The notes below the pieces were generated by a model. It ran no database searches. It was given only the letters and a program-made list of their open reading frames with translations, and was not told the origin of the DNA. Shown in pieces: positions 35,688-45,882 of a stretch of 64,000 nt of DNA; positions within the stretch are counted from its first letter, which is position 1; each line of letters starts with the position of its first letter. The translations under genes were made by a program, and so were the position numbers. This stretch comes from Lachnoanaerobaculum gingivalis (GTDB taxonomy: Bacteria; Bacillota; Clostridia; Lachnospirales; Lachnospiraceae): assembly GCF_003862475.1 (NCBI RefSeq), contig NZ_RRCO01000005.1:186001-250000 (forward strand). Reading direction: 5' to 3'.

Positions 35688-37594
35688 GTGCGCCTAGCGG
35701 CGCACGTTTCTAACGGGTTAAAGTCCCGAATCCGCCCGGTAGTGGGAAGGATATAGTCGAAGGCAAGGGTGTCGAGGGTGACCTCGAATCTGAAGGAAGC
35801 TGGATATGAGGAAGATACTAACTCATGGGCAAATCTCCGGTCTGACGAACAGAAATCTCATATGAGGTTATGCATGAGGATAAGACTGCAATACAAGCCA
35901 AAGTCCAATAACTACACGGAATCATGCATGATAAATGAGGCAGATATATGGAGAGGAAGAAACGTGTGGTACCTAGGGAGGTCTGTGTGATATGCCTCGA
36001 AAGAGGTAACCATTGTCCAAAGCAATGCTGAACACACAGAAGTCAGCAGAGGTCATAGTAGTCGAGAGGCAAAGGACCGAATCAGTAGGAGTCTCAAATA
36101 TGACTGAGAAAGTAGGAATGACTAGTCATGGCAGAAAACACTGAAAACGGTGGCTGTTTGCAAAGAGATAGTGCAGAACATGAAGGGTATGCAAAAGCGC
36201 GTAGGTCATTCAATCTGATATGGAAAGAAAGAGACAGTGCACAGCCGAAGCTCTTAGAGGCGATACTGCATAAAGATAACTTTAACAGAGCGTATAAGAG
36301 AGTGAAGGCAAACAAGGGAGCACCTGGAATCGATGGAATGACCATCAAAGAGGCACTTCCTTACCTTCAGGAACATCAACAGGAGTTAACTAACCGTATC
36401 TATCATGGAAAGTATACTCCGTCTCCAGTAAGACGAGTTGAGATTCCTAAACCAGATGGTGGTGTGCGAAAGCTTGGCATACCAACAGTGATAGACCGTA
36501 CACTTCAACAGGCGATAACACAGCAGTTAGTTCCAATCTATGAACCACTTTTTACAGACGGCAGTTACGGCTACCGTCCAAACAGAGACGCAAAAGGAGC
36601 AATACTTAAGGTTAAGGAGTACGCTGAACAGGGCTACACATATGCGGTAGTTCTAGACTTATCGAAGTATTTCGATACAATCAACCACGAGATTCTTATC
36701 AACCTTCTGAGGGAAAACGTAAAAGATGAACGTGTGGTGCAACTTATCAAGAGGTATCTGAAAAGTGGTGTAATGGAAAATGGAGTGGTTATCGAAACAG
36801 AGGAAGGGTCGCCACAAGGAGGGAATATATCCCCTTTGCTTGCGAATATCTACCTCAATGAGTTCGACTGGGAGTTCTTGAAACGAGGTGTCCCATGCAT
36901 AAGATATGCAGATGACATAGTGCTTCTTGCGAAAAGCAAAAGGGCATCGGAGAGACTATTAGAGAGCAGTACGAGGTATCTTGAGGATAAGCTGAAACTC
37001 ACAGTGAACAAAGAGAAAAGCCGTATTGTAAGCGTATTTGCAATCCGAAATTTTAAATTCCTTGGCTTTGCATTGGGAAGGAACGGAGGTGGCATATATG
37101 TCCGAGTTCATGCAAAGTCTTGGGAGAAGTTTAAGTTAAAACTGAAAGAGCTTTCTTCCCGTAAGTGCTGTCAGTCAATCAAGCCGAGTCTTGAAAGAAT
37201 CAAGGTGTATGCAAGAGGATGGCTTAACTACTATGGAATTGCAAGCATGAAGAATAACATGAACGATATTAATGGATGGCTCTATCACAGAATACGTATG
37301 TGTATATGGAAGCAATGGAAGCGTGTGAGAACCAGATACCGAAATCTTAAGGTAATGGGAGTTCCAAAAGACCTGGCATGGAAAGCGGCAAATAGCAGAC
37401 GTGGCTATTGGTTTACAACAAATACAGTTGCTATTAATATGGCAATGACAAAAGAAAGACTGATAAACAGTGGCTTCTATGATTTAGCCACAGCATACCA
37501 GTCTGTGCACGTCAACTATTGAAAGCGCTGTATACGAGAACCGTACGTACAGTGCTGTGAGAGGACGGCGGTTAGTCACCGCCTCCTACTCGAT
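35688..37594 (+). mobile_element. Group II intron
   Basis: About 1.9 kb. The 5' end GTGCGCCTAGCGG is the conserved GUGCG boundary. It is followed by a structured 440-base RNA, the maturase gene, and a 3' domain V/VI region (ACCGTACGTACAGTGCTGTG, then a GGCGG/CCGCC stem and CTCCTACTCGAT). The 3' boundary is uncertain by a few bases. It lies 8 bp downstream of a terminator hairpin, the site preference known for bacterial class C introns. Class membership was not established here. Confidence 0.88.
36128..37522 (+). CDS. ltrA: Group II intron reverse transcriptase/maturase
   Basis: 464 residues. The reverse transcriptase domain (about 70-310) shows KANKGAPGIDGMT, RRVEIPKPDGGVRKLGIPTV, YGYRPNRDAKGA, SPQGGNISPLLANIYL and the catalytic CIRYADDIVLL. 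The maturase (GIIM) domain follows, with ARGWLNYYGIA and SRRGYWFTTN. No C-terminal HNH endonuclease is present, so the intron probably uses nicks or replication forks for priming. The gene is intact and lies within intron domain IV. Confidence 0.95.
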   Translation: MAENTENGGCLQRDSAEHEGYAKARRSFNLIWKERDSAQPKLLEAILHKDNFNRAYKRVKANKGAPGIDGMTIKEALPYLQEHQQELTNRIYHGKYTPSPVRRVEIPKPDGGVRKLGIPTVIDRTLQQAITQQLVPIYEPLFTDGSYGYRPNRDAKGAILKVKEYAEQGYTYAVVLDLSKYFDTINHEILINLLRENVKDERVVQLIKRYLKSGVMENGVVIETEEGSPQGGNISPLLANIYLNEFDWEFLKRGVPCIRYADDIVLLAKSKRASERLLESSTRYLEDKLKLTVNKEKSRIVSVFAIRNFKFLGFALGRNGGGIYVRVHAKSWEKFKLKLKELSSRKCCQSIKPSLERIKVYARGWLNYYGIASMKNNMNDINGWLYHRIRMCIWKQWKRVRTRYRNLKVMGVPKDLAWKAANSRRGYWFTTNTVAINMAMTKERLINSGFYDLATAYQSVHVNY

Positions 37595-37675
37595 TGCTTA
37601 AAGTTCTCACAGAAATAAGATGTATTTAGCCTTAAAAATTCAATATCTCAGCTGCTAAAAACACAAATAATACGA

Positions 37676-38767
37676 TTATTTTCCCTTCACTTCTTTCCAA
37701 AGGTCATTATAAAGGCTGTCGCCCTCATCTCCGAGATATTTAAATACTTCGCTGTTCTTTAACATATCATCTGTCGGGAAGAGTGCTGTATTTTCCTGAA
37801 GCTCCTTATCCAAAAGCTCGAAAGCGGCTTTATTTGGAGTAGGATATGTAATATATTCAAAGTTCTTCTTTGCAATCTCAGGTCTGTTTAAGAAGTCTAT
37901 CCACTTCTCCGCATTCTCCTTATTCTTTGCATTCTTTGGAATTACCCATGCATCAATCCAAAGGTTTGTACCCTCTTTCGGTATTACATACTTAAGTTCA
38001 AAATCTTCTCCTGAATTTGCAACTTCATTTTGAACATAAAGCATCTCACCTGAGTAGATAACTCCTATAGCAGCCTCACCACCAATCATCTTATCTCTTA
38101 CCTGATCTATTACATAGGCCTGCACGAGCGGCTTTTGTTCTATAAGTTTTTCTTTTACCTTCTCAAGCTCAGCCTTATCTGTTGTATTCATAGAATATCC
38201 AAGCAGCTTCTCACCAACCATAAAGGCATCTCTTACAGAATCCTGCATAAGGATATTTCCCTGATACTTAGGATTCCAAAGATCGCTCCAGCTTGTGATT
38301 TCATCATCTACCATTGAAGTATTGTAAAGTATTCCTACTGTACCCCATGTATATGGCACGGCATATTTATTCTCAGGATCAAATGATTTTGCCATATCCA
38401 TATACTTTGTATCTATATTCTTGATATTAGGGACATTATTAAAGTCGATTTCCGCAAGCATATCATTTTGTATCATCTTCTCGATCATATAATCTGAAGG
38501 GCATACGACATCATATACCACACCACCGGCCTCAAGTACCGGATACATTTCCTCATTGGTCTCAAACATATCATAAACGACCTTGATACCTGTTTCTTTT
38601 TCAAACTCCTCCACAACACTCTCGTCAATATACTCACCCCAGTTATATACATAAAGCTCACCTGCACTGCCTGCCTTGGCACCTGCATTACTTTTTCCGC
38701 ATCCTGATAATACAGCCACGGAAAGCATACTCATCAATGTCATTATACTTACAAATTTCTTTTTCAC
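37676..38767 (-). CDS. potD: Spermidine/putrescine ABC transporter substrate-binding lipoprotein
   Basis: 363 residues with a GTG start after GAGG. The lipoprotein signal ends LSVAVLSGC, so the mature protein is anchored outside the membrane by Cys. LYVYNWGEYIDESVVEEFEKETGIKV is the typical PotD N-terminus, and VPYTWGTVGILYN and the tail WKEVKGK are family-like. It captures polyamines and delivers them to PotB/PotC. It is the last gene of the pot operon, 23 bp after potC. Confidence 0.93.
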   Translation of the reverse strand: MKKKFVSIMTLMSMLSVAVLSGCGKSNAGAKAGSAGELYVYNWGEYIDESVVEEFEKETGIKVVYDMFETNEEMYPVLEAGGVVYDVVCPSDYMIEKMIQNDMLAEIDFNNVPNIKNIDTKYMDMAKSFDPENKYAVPYTWGTVGILYNTSMVDDEITSWSDLWNPKYQGNILMQDSVRDAFMVGEKLLGYSMNTTDKAELEKVKEKLIEQKPLVQAYVIDQVRDKMIGGEAAIGVIYSGEMLYVQNEVANSGEDFELKYVIPKEGTNLWIDAWVIPKNAKNKENAEKWIDFLNRPEIAKKNFEYITYPTPNKAAFELLDKELQENTALFPTDDMLKNSEVFKYLGDEGDSLYNDLWKEVKGK

Positions 38768-38790
38768 GCTTATTTCCTCTTATCTTCTAT

Positions 38791-39579
38791 TTATTTTTTC
38801 TTTATTTTATTTTGTGCAATATTTGATACTATAAGCAGTATCAAAACGGTAGCAAAAATAATTGTAGAAAGGGCATACAGACTGGGCTTTATACCTCTTC
38901 TGACTTCTGAATATACCAAGGTCGATATAGTGTTTATACCTGCTCCCTTTGTAAAATGTGTTATTATAAAATCATCCAGCGACATTGTAAATGCCAGCAA
39001 AAATCCTGATATTACTCCCGGGAATATATCCGGAAATACCACCTTAAAAAATGCCATGATCGGTGTAGCTCCAAGATCCAGCGCCGCCTCATATGTAACT
39101 CTCTCAGTCTGCTTAAGCTTAGGCATTACAGAAAGTATGACATATGGAATATTAAATGTAATATGACTTATAAGAATAGTCTTAAATCCAAGGCTTATTC
39201 CAAAAGCTATAAATCCAAGCATCAAAGAGATACCTGTTACAATATCCGCATTCAGCATAGGAATATTGTTGACTGCCATTACCACTGTCTTAGGTACTTT
39301 TCTCATATTGTTGATACCTATTGCCGCTACAGTTCCTATCAGCGTGGCAATAAGTGCCGATAAAAATGCTATCACCAATGTGTTTCTAAAGGCTGACATT
39401 ATTGTGGCGCTTTTAAAAAGCTCACCATACCAGTCAAAAGTAAATCCACCCCACCTGTTCCTTGACTTTGAAGCATTAAAGCTTAGTATCATAAGGGTTG
39501 CTATAGGGGCATATAAAAAAATCAATATAAATACCAGGTAAAAATCTCCCAGTACTTTTCTTATCTTTGAATAGATCAA
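38791..39579 (-). CDS. potC: Spermidine/putrescine ABC transporter permease
   Basis: 262 residues with six membrane segments. The ABC permease loop is EAALDLGATPIMAFFKVVFPDIFPG, and MSLDDFIITHF is the characteristic PotC motif. The start is TTG overlapping the potB stop (TTGATC), the only start that fits; there is no earlier ATG in frame. It pairs with PotB in the membrane. Confidence 0.93.
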   Translation of the reverse strand: MIYSKIRKVLGDFYLVFILIFLYAPIATLMILSFNASKSRNRWGGFTFDWYGELFKSATIMSAFRNTLVIAFLSALIATLIGTVAAIGINNMRKVPKTVVMAVNNIPMLNADIVTGISLMLGFIAFGISLGFKTILISHITFNIPYVILSVMPKLKQTERVTYEAALDLGATPIMAFFKVVFPDIFPGVISGFLLAFTMSLDDFIITHFTKGAGINTISTLVYSEVRRGIKPSLYALSTIIFATVLILLIVSNIAQNKIKKK

Positions 39580-40397
39580 ACGCTCATGCCCTCCCCGTCT
39601 TTATCATACTTGGCAATAAATGCCATACTGATAAGTATAAAGATCATCATTACCAGTGAGAGTCCGGAACCCAGATTCCAATTGCTTCCCTTTGTAAACT
39701 CCTGCTCTATTACATTTCCTATCAAAAGCACCTTGCTTCCGCCAAGGATATTGCTGATAACAAATGTTGTCAGTGCCGGCACAAATACCATAGTTATACC
39801 GCTGACAATACCCGGAATGCTAAGAGGTATTATTACCCTCGTAAGCGTCTGCATTGTATTTGCTCCAAGATCTCTTGCGGCATTTATTGTATTGTCATCT
39901 ATCTTTTCAAGTACATTGTATATAGGAAGTACCATAAAAGGCAGATAGTTGTAAACCATACCGAGTATAATAGCTGCCGGCGTATTGATAATATTTAAAC
40001 TCGGAAGATGCAGGAAGTTTAAAATAGTATTTATAATTCCGTTTTTCTCCAAAAGTGAAAGCCATGCAAGAGTTCTAAGCAAGAAGTTCATCCACATAGG
40101 CAAAATAAATATAAATACTATAAGGCTTCCCTTGTTAAGCTTTTTGCTTTTCAAAGTAAGTGCCAGCGGAAATGCCATTACAAGGCAAATAGCCGTACTT
40201 ACAATTGATAATATTATGGACAATAAAAGTGCCTTGAAATGGTCTTTTGCAAATATCGAAAGCACATTTGACAGTGTAAAGCTTCCGCTCCTATCAGTCA
40301 GTCCATATATAAAGATAAGTGAGAGAGGTATTATTGTAAAACCTATCATCCAAAGAATATACGGGAATGCAAGTACTTTTCTTAAATCCTTATTCAT
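39576..40397 (-). CDS. potB: Spermidine/putrescine ABC transporter permease
   Basis: 273 residues with six membrane segments and the EAA-type loop [35 protein letters not shown] and [15 protein letters not shown] are PotB-type segments. It overlaps potA by 8 bp and potC by 4 bp, so all three are translationally coupled. Confidence 0.93.
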   Translation of the reverse strand: MNKDLRKVLAFPYILWMIGFTIIPLSLIFIYGLTDRSGSFTLSNVLSIFAKDHFKALLLSIILSIVSTAICLVMAFPLALTLKSKKLNKGSLIVFIFILPMWMNFLLRTLAWLSLLEKNGIINTILNFLHLPSLNIINTPAAIILGMVYNYLPFMVLPIYNVLEKIDDNTINAARDLGANTMQTLTRVIIPLSIPGIVSGITMVFVPALTTFVISNILGGSKVLLIGNVIEQEFTKGSNWNLGSGLSLVMMIFILISMAFIAKYDKDGEGMSV

Positions 40398-41466
40398 TTA
40401 CACCCACAGCCTCCTCATCCTCAGACTCAGGCTTGTTCATTATCTGTATATCAAAAGGATCCACACTGATGCCGACTTCCTTGCCTACCGGGAACATATC
40501 TGTAGAATGTACCAGCCACTCATATCCGTTTGGAGTTGTGACTTCCATCTCATAATGCACACCCTTAAATATCAAATGAGTAACTCTGCCCACCAAAGTT
40601 CCCTTTTCAGGCTCTACAAGATCAATATCCTCAGGTCTTATTACAACGTCTACAGGCTTATTTGTCCCAAATCCCACATCCACACAGGCAAATTTTGCTC
40701 CGAATATATCTACAAGCTTATCCTGTACCATGGTTCCGCCGATTATATTTGATTCTCCTATAAAATCAGCTACAAAGGCATTTTCAGGCTCATTATATAT
40801 CTGCTCCGGTGTACCCATCTGCTGTATATATCCCTGATTCATAACCACGATGGTATCGGACATTGTAAGCGCTTCTTCCTGATCATGTGTGACATAAACG
40901 AAAGTGATACCCAGCTCATTTTTAAGTCTGATAAGCTCATATTGCATATCCTGACGCAGCTTTAAATCAAGCGCTCCAAGCGGCTCATCAAGTAAGAGTA
41001 CCTTCGGCTCATTTACTATAGCTCTGGCAATTGCAATTCTTTGCTGCTGTCCACCTGAGAGCAGGTTTATATTTCTGTTTTCATATCCGGAAAGGTTTAC
41101 CAGCTTAAGCGCATATTTTATCTTGTCATCAATATATGCCTTTGATTTATTCTTTATCTTCAAACCGAAGGCTATATTTTCCGCAATGTTCATATGAGGA
41201 AATAATGCATACTTTTGAAATACCGTATTTAAATTTCTTTTATTCGGTGGCAGATTTGATATATCCTTACCGTCAAAAATCACTCTTCCGGTATCCGCCT
41301 GTGCAAATCCACCTATTATTCTAAGGGTGGTAGTCTTACCGCATCCCGAAGGACCGAGTAAAGTTACAAATGAGTTTTCTTTAATTGATAAATTTAAATC
41401 ATCTAAAACAATCTCTCCGTCAAAACTCTTTGAGATATGCTCCAAATCAATAAGGGATGTCGACAT
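40390..41466 (-). CDS. potA: Spermidine/putrescine ABC transporter ATPase
   Basis: 358 residues with Walker [10 protein letters not shown], signature [14 protein letters not shown], Walker [13 protein letters not shown] and the TOBE domain in the last 100 residues ([12 protein letters not shown] and following). The TTGGAGGAAGT site supports the start. It follows the XRE-cupin regulator by 14 bp and energises PotBC. The acidic tail [12 protein letters not shown] is unusual but not disruptive. Confidence 0.94.
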   Translation of the reverse strand: MSTSLIDLEHISKSFDGEIVLDDLNLSIKENSFVTLLGPSGCGKTTTLRIIGGFAQADTGRVIFDGKDISNLPPNKRNLNTVFQKYALFPHMNIAENIAFGLKIKNKSKAYIDDKIKYALKLVNLSGYENRNINLLSGGQQQRIAIARAIVNEPKVLLLDEPLGALDLKLRQDMQYELIRLKNELGITFVYVTHDQEEALTMSDTIVVMNQGYIQQMGTPEQIYNEPENAFVADFIGESNIIGGTMVQDKLVDIFGAKFACVDVGFGTNKPVDVVIRPEDIDLVEPEKGTLVGRVTHLIFKGVHYEMEVTTPNGYEWLVHSTDMFPVGKEVGISVDPFDIQIMNKPESEDEEAVGVNE

Positions 41467-41480
41467 ACTTCCTCCAATTT

Positions 41481-42014
41481 TTAAAAATTAGGCGGTGTGC
41501 TGACCCAAATAAGTCTTGCACCTCGCTTTGAGCTGATATAATGCTTTTTATCGGATGTAAAATAAAAAGCCTCACCTTTTTTTGCCGAATACACATCATT
41601 TCCCCTATGTATCTCCACAGTTCCGGAAAGAATATATCCGAACTCCTCACCGTCATGAGGATTGTCAGGATATGTCTGTCCTCCCGGCTCGATAATTTGA
41701 AGTATAGGTTCCATCATATTTTTTTGTGCATTCGGTATTATCCATTTGATGGTATTATTTAGTTCTTTGTCCTCTTTAATAAAGTAATCTTCTTCAGTAA
41801 AAACCACCTGCGTTTCGGTTTCCTCACCAAAGAAGTCCTTTATTTCCACTCCAAGGCATTGCAAAATATCAAGAAGAGTTGCTATAGACGGTGAAGTAAT
41901 ATCATTCTCCAGCTGCGAAATAAATCCTTTGGACAATTCCGCTCTATCAGCAAGCTCTTCTTGTGTAAGTCCCGCAAGCACTCTGAGTCTTTTTAGTTTT
42001 GAACCGATCTCCAT
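41481..42014 (-). CDS. XRE-cupin regulator of polyamine uptake
   Basis: 177 residues from [20 protein letters not shown]. An N-terminal helix-turn-helix ([21 protein letters not shown]) is followed by a C-terminal cupin barrel ([26 protein letters not shown]). PuuR-like proteins of this build sense polyamines or polyamine status. It leads the pot operon, so autoregulation by polyamine is the likely mode. The longer upstream frame lacks a ribosome binding site. Confidence 0.88.
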   Translation of the reverse strand: MEIGSKLKRLRVLAGLTQEELADRAELSKGFISQLENDITSPSIATLLDILQCLGVEIKDFFGEETETQVVFTEEDYFIKEDKELNNTIKWIIPNAQKNMMEPILQIIEPGGQTYPDNPHDGEEFGYILSGTVEIHRGNDVYSAKKGEAFYFTSDKKHYISSKRGARLIWVSTPPNF

Positions 42015-42080
42015 AAAAAGCCTTTCTTTGTGTTGCACACTATTTCTAAATAAAAAGTTTAGTGTTATTAAACAAAGAAC

Positions 42081-42108
42081 ATTATACATCATCTGAAACT
42101 GCTGTCAA
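42081..42108 (-). promoter_or_regulatory. Strong promoter of the pot operon
   Basis: Minus strand TTGACA (42108-42103), a 16-bp spacer and TATAAT (42086-42081), both hexamers perfect. Between it and the gene, GTTTAATAACACTAAAC (42074-42058) forms a 5-bp-armed palindrome that could be the regulator's operator. The region 42109-42376 beyond holds no gene. Confidence 0.75.
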
Positions 42109-42422
42109 GGACTTTATTTTTATTTATTATTTCAGTCGGGAAATAAGCATTTCTACTCCGTAAGAAAAGCCTTTAAAATAAAGGATTTAAAAGAATTCTA
42201 TAAAATTAAAAAGTTTACTTAAAATTTAAAACGTTGAAAATTTCATAGTACTTCGACTGAAGACGGGACTTTTTTAATGCTTATTCATGTAAACAAACTG
42301 CCAAAGGCCTGTAACATTGTATTGATAAGTATGCAATATAATGTTACCATATACTAGATTTAAAACTATGGAGGGGATGAATATGTGTAAAAAAATTCAA
42401 CAAGGATTGCAAGCTTTCTTCT

Positions 42423-42983
42423 ATGACAGAGATTTTTGGATTAATACCGGAGAACTTTATGGACCGATACATTTGTAATTATCGTACTATCAGAGATATA
42501 TCTACTACAGATAGCAGTTTTTTGCCGTCGGTTTATAACTTTTATAAAAATGATATCATTATGCCGAAAAAAACACAGGATGATATAATTTTACTGCTTG
42601 GCAAAGAATATGGACTGACTAAAGTATTATATAGTGAACTTGACAGTATGACAGCGGACTCAGCTATCTCATTGATTAATTATAACAAACCTGAAAATAC
42701 CCGGAATATTCATACTCATGATATTTGGCAACTTCCACAAAATTTAGCGACTTCCCGCTTTTATAAGGATTTTTATGAGAGATTTGTAAAAATCGGAGAT
42801 TCTCCTAAGATTATATTAGTTTATATACAGGATAAAGATTATATTATGTCTAATTCATCCTTTTTTGAAACTGCAATTTATGTTTATAGAGGAATAAACG
42901 AAGATGACTTTAATAAAAAAGGGCCGGAGTATAAACATTATCTTAACAATATGTTTTTATTAAGTGAAGCTCTAAAGAACTAA
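42423..42983 (+). CDS. Hypothetical protein with possible 5' frameshift
   Basis: 186 residues from MTEIFGLIPENFMDRYICNY; no domain is recognised. The stretch KPENTRNIHTHDIWQLPQNL and the charged C-terminus suggest a soluble protein. No ribosome binding site precedes this ATG. A strong site (GGAGGGG) lies at 42370-42376 with ATG codons at 42377 and 42383. That frame runs through an A7 tract (42389-42395), and removing one A would join it as MNMCKKFNKDCKLSS to this frame. So either an internal start is used or the gene is off-phase. Confidence 0.55.
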   Translation: MTEIFGLIPENFMDRYICNYRTIRDISTTDSSFLPSVYNFYKNDIIMPKKTQDDIILLLGKEYGLTKVLYSELDSMTADSAISLINYNKPENTRNIHTHDIWQLPQNLATSRFYKDFYERFVKIGDSPKIILVYIQDKDYIMSNSSFFETAIYVYRGINEDDFNKKGPEYKHYLNNMFLLSEALKN

Positions 42984-43064
42984 TTACCACTATATTGTTA
43001 TATCTTGCTCCTATAGTTTTATAATAGACAATTTTATAGAGGAGATTAAACCTAGAGGAGTTTG

Positions 43065-43115
43065 TATCCTGACAAGCCACAAAGCTAATGCCTTGTACTT
43101 GTCAGGATATTTTTT
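43065..43115. terminator. Terminator palindrome, copy 2 of a dispersed hairpin
   Basis: TATCCTGACAAG (43065-43076) pairs with CTTGTCAGGATA (43098-43109), followed by a T-run on the plus strand. On the opposite strand it is nearly the same sequence as 16512-16561, including AAGTACAAGGC and AGCTTTGTG in the loop. It ends the plus-strand hypothetical gene and meets the hydrolase gene from the other side. Confidence 0.75.
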
Positions 43116-43131
43116 GTAATCTAAAAAATCT

Positions 43132-44040
43132 TTATTTAAAATCTATATTGTCTAAAAAATTACTTATTATGCTTCTGTACTCAGCTTCACCCAAAACTTC
43201 TCTGGATCTTGCATGTGCGGCATCAGGTACCAAATGAAGCTCTGAATATCCTGCTGTAGCAGCCTTGTTTACTTCTGAATTCTCAGGCAAAATAAAGGTA
43301 TCCGCCTCACCGTGTATGAAGCAGATAGGTATTTCATTACCGACCAGTGCATCCTTTGGCGATGTCTTTTTCATATCATAGCCATATCTTAATTTCATTG
43401 CTATATTTACGCTTGGAAGTACTGTGCCTACCTTTGCCACATCATAGGCTGCATGAAGCAGATCATACAAGTTTGAAAATCCGCAATCCGCCACAACAAA
43501 ATCTACCTTCGGCTTTTTGGCAAGTACCATCAAAGAAGTGGCTGCACCCATAGATTCACCGTGAAGCCCAAGCTTAATATTGCCGTATCTGCTATAACTG
43601 TCTTCAATAAGCTTTTCAAGATCTTCAGACTCAAACTGTCCAAGGCTTAAGGCCGTTTTTTCATTCTCGCCATGATCCCTTAAATCATAAATTATACAGT
43701 TAAATCCAAGGTCCATATAAGAATCCACATATTTTACGGCACCATATCTGTTTGACTTAAAACCGTGGCTTATAATCACATATTTATCGGTCTCTACAGG
43801 ATTTTTTACAAGAGTCACATGAAGCTCATAGTCTTTATACCCCTTTACTGTATATTCTTCCTTTTCATAGGAGTCATAATTCCCCCAAAGTCCATGTTCC
43901 TTTTCCCAAGATATCTCTTTATCAAGTGTGGATACCTCAGGTGCGGCTATTTGAGATGCAAGCCCCAGAATAAATCTGCAATACCATCCGATTGCAACCA
44001 TTATAATTACAATTACTATACCTATTATTATTTTCTTCAT
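43132..44040 (-). CDS. Membrane-anchored alpha/beta hydrolase
   Basis: 302 residues from MKKIIIGIVIVIIMVAIGWY, an N-terminal membrane anchor. The hydrolase fold shows VIISHGFKSNR (oxyanion region), the nucleophile elbow GLHGESMGAAT with Ser, the Asp segment CFIHGEADTFI and the final His in PDAAHARS. Homologues are esterases or peptidases of the BAAT/acyl-CoA or DUF1100 type. The substrate is not known. An upstream in-frame GTG was not used because ATG 44040 gives the standard signal. Confidence 0.85.
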   Translation of the reverse strand: MKKIIIGIVIVIIMVAIGWYCRFILGLASQIAAPEVSTLDKEISWEKEHGLWGNYDSYEKEEYTVKGYKDYELHVTLVKNPVETDKYVIISHGFKSNRYGAVKYVDSYMDLGFNCIIYDLRDHGENEKTALSLGQFESEDLEKLIEDSYSRYGNIKLGLHGESMGAATSLMVLAKKPKVDFVVADCGFSNLYDLLHAAYDVAKVGTVLPSVNIAMKLRYGYDMKKTSPKDALVGNEIPICFIHGEADTFILPENSEVNKAATAGYSELHLVPDAAHARSREVLGEAEYRSIISNFLDNIDFK

Positions 44041-44219
44041 ATGATATATCACTTTCTATAAATACAAAATTAATCGCTAACAGTATAAACATTTCATTTG
44101 TATCTATCAAGTTTTTATTCTGTTTTCACTATAAAATATATACTATAGAACTCTAACTTCAAATAATATATATTTATGTTAGTAACACCTACTTAACTGC
44201 ACACTACAGGGGGTAATTT

Positions 44220-44468
44220 ATGAATAAAAATGATGATAACAGCATAACCTATATAGCTTACAAGGTTGCAATACTGCTTGTACTGTTGATATTAATATTT
44301 AATGCGGATAAGATTTCACCACATATATTCCTTTATAATTATGCAGATAACAACTACAGCGATTTGGCCTTTATGCAGGCATATCTTACCACACAGATAA
44401 TACTTTCTCTTTTGTCTGTTTTGGATATCGGATTGATAGTAGTTGATTATCTGAAATTAAAGAAATAG
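44220..44468 (+). CDS. 82-residue membrane protein
   Basis: Starts after AGGGGG. Two hydrophobic segments (about 11-30 and 55-76) flank a central loop rich in Tyr and Asn, and the end is DYLKLKK. No family is recognised. It converges on the amylase gene with an 8-bp gap. Confidence 0.6.
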   Translation: MNKNDDNSITYIAYKVAILLVLLILIFNADKISPHIFLYNYADNNYSDLAFMQAYLTTQIILSLLSVLDIGLIVVDYLKLKK

Positions 44469-44476
44469 GATAGGTT

Positions 44477-45805
44477 TTACCCTATCCATACCTGTCCGGA
44501 ATTTCCGGGGATATTCACATGCATATTCCCGTCGAAATTCCTTTTTTCTCCTGAAAAGATTTCTGTAAATTCACCACTGATATTTAAATGAATATCTGCA
44601 TCATTGTCATCATTATTTACTATGGCAACAAGTCTTTTATCTCCATATTCTCTTAAAAAGGCATACTGTCTGTTTGTAAGTAAAAGCTCTCTATAGCCTG
44701 CCTCTCCAACCCATGGATTTGAATTTCTCATATTTCCCAAAGTTGCAATCAGTTTTGTGTTTGCATTTGACTCTGTCGCAGTCTTATAATCCTCAAAGTT
44801 TAGCTCAGGTCTAAGTATTTCATCCTCATAAGGCTTCTTATCGCCCTCAATCGCAAACTCTGAACCGTAGTATATGGAAGGCTTACCCGGCAATGTATAT
44901 AAAAGCACATGTACAGGTGCAAAATGATTCTTATTATTTAGTTTTGTATAAATTCTTGCCACATCATGATTGTCAACAAAGTTATAAAAAGCATTTGCGA
45001 TATGCATTCCCATATCTGTGCAGCGCTTTACGGTATGTGCTATCTCAAAGTAGTTGTGATCATTGTGTCCTGAATAAAGAGCCTTGTGCAACCAATAATT
45101 GGTCACCGACTGAAGCATATTTTCATTTACCCATCTGGTGTAATCTCCGTGAATCACTTCACCCATCAGCCAAAAATCCTGCTTGCAAGAATCCGTCACA
45201 GACCTCAGCTCACTCATAAAGGTAAAGTCAAGTACATCTGCAGCATCAAGTCTTATACCGTCTATATTAAATTCACTTATCCAAAATCTTACCACATCCA
45301 GCATATACTCTCTTACTGCCGGATTTTGATGATTAAGATTTACAAGAGTACCATGCCCGTCCCAGCTGTCATAATATAATCCGTCATTATAATCATTATT
45401 CCAATCAAAATGCAGATTTTTAAACCATTCCTTGTATGCACTGTTTTCTCTTTTCTCTTTTACATCCTTAAATGCAAAGAATTCTCTACCTACATGATTG
45501 AATACACCGTCCACTATAACTTTTATATCATTTTCATGACAGGTATTTATAAAGGCCTTTAAGTCCTCATTGTCTCCAAGTCTTGAATCAAGCTTTTTAT
45601 AGTCTACAGTCTCATAACCATGTCCTACAGACTCAAATAGCGGCCCGATATATATCGCATTGCAGCCAAGCTTTTTTATATGACCTATCCAAGGTATTAG
45701 CTTATTTAATCTGTGCTCGCTTATTTCAAATGAATTTGTTCTCGGTGCTCCTGTCATTCCGATAGGATAAATATGATAAAACACCGCACTGTCATACCAC
45801 TTCAT
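44477..45805 (-). CDS. Alpha-amylase family (GH13) glycoside hydrolase
   Basis: 442 residues without a signal peptide, so cytoplasmic. Conserved GH13 regions are VDGVFNHVG, DGIRLDAADVLD (nucleophile Asp), WLMGEVIHGDY (acid/base Glu) and NFVDNHDVARI (third Asp). The C-terminal beta domain is short. It hydrolyses or transfers alpha-1,4-glucans such as maltodextrin. The start MKWYDSAVFYHIYPIG follows AAGGAGG. A terminator hairpin lies upstream, separating it from aroC. Confidence 0.9.
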   Translation of the reverse strand: MKWYDSAVFYHIYPIGMTGAPRTNSFEISEHRLNKLIPWIGHIKKLGCNAIYIGPLFESVGHGYETVDYKKLDSRLGDNEDLKAFINTCHENDIKVIVDGVFNHVGREFFAFKDVKEKRENSAYKEWFKNLHFDWNNDYNDGLYYDSWDGHGTLVNLNHQNPAVREYMLDVVRFWISEFNIDGIRLDAADVLDFTFMSELRSVTDSCKQDFWLMGEVIHGDYTRWVNENMLQSVTNYWLHKALYSGHNDHNYFEIAHTVKRCTDMGMHIANAFYNFVDNHDVARIYTKLNNKNHFAPVHVLLYTLPGKPSIYYGSEFAIEGDKKPYEDEILRPELNFEDYKTATESNANTKLIATLGNMRNSNPWVGEAGYRELLLTNRQYAFLREYGDKRLVAIVNNDDNDADIHLNISGEFTEIFSGEKRNFDGNMHVNIPGNSGQVWIG

Positions 45806-45824
45806 AAAACCTCCTTAAAAACAA

Positions 45825-45862
45825 GGCTTTTAACTCCACAATTCCATCGTGAATTAAAAGCC
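45825..45862 (-). terminator. Terminator between aroC and the amylase gene
   Basis: GGCTTTTAACTCCAC (45825-45839) pairs imperfectly with GTGAATTAAAAGCC (45849-45862), and on the minus strand the stem is followed by TTGTTTTT. It ends the leftward aroC transcript just before the amylase ribosome binding site. Confidence 0.7.
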
Positions 45863-45882
45863 CTTATACTTAACCTTATATT

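Noticed and set aside
35769-35990. 73-codon frame at the start of the group II intron
   Set aside because: It falls in the structured intron RNA (domain I). Such frames arise from ribozyme sequence and no protein family matches.
39985-40752. 255-codon plus-strand frame across potA and potB
   Set aside because: It runs antisense to two conserved overlapping genes and has no recognisable domain. It is open by chance from codon bias.
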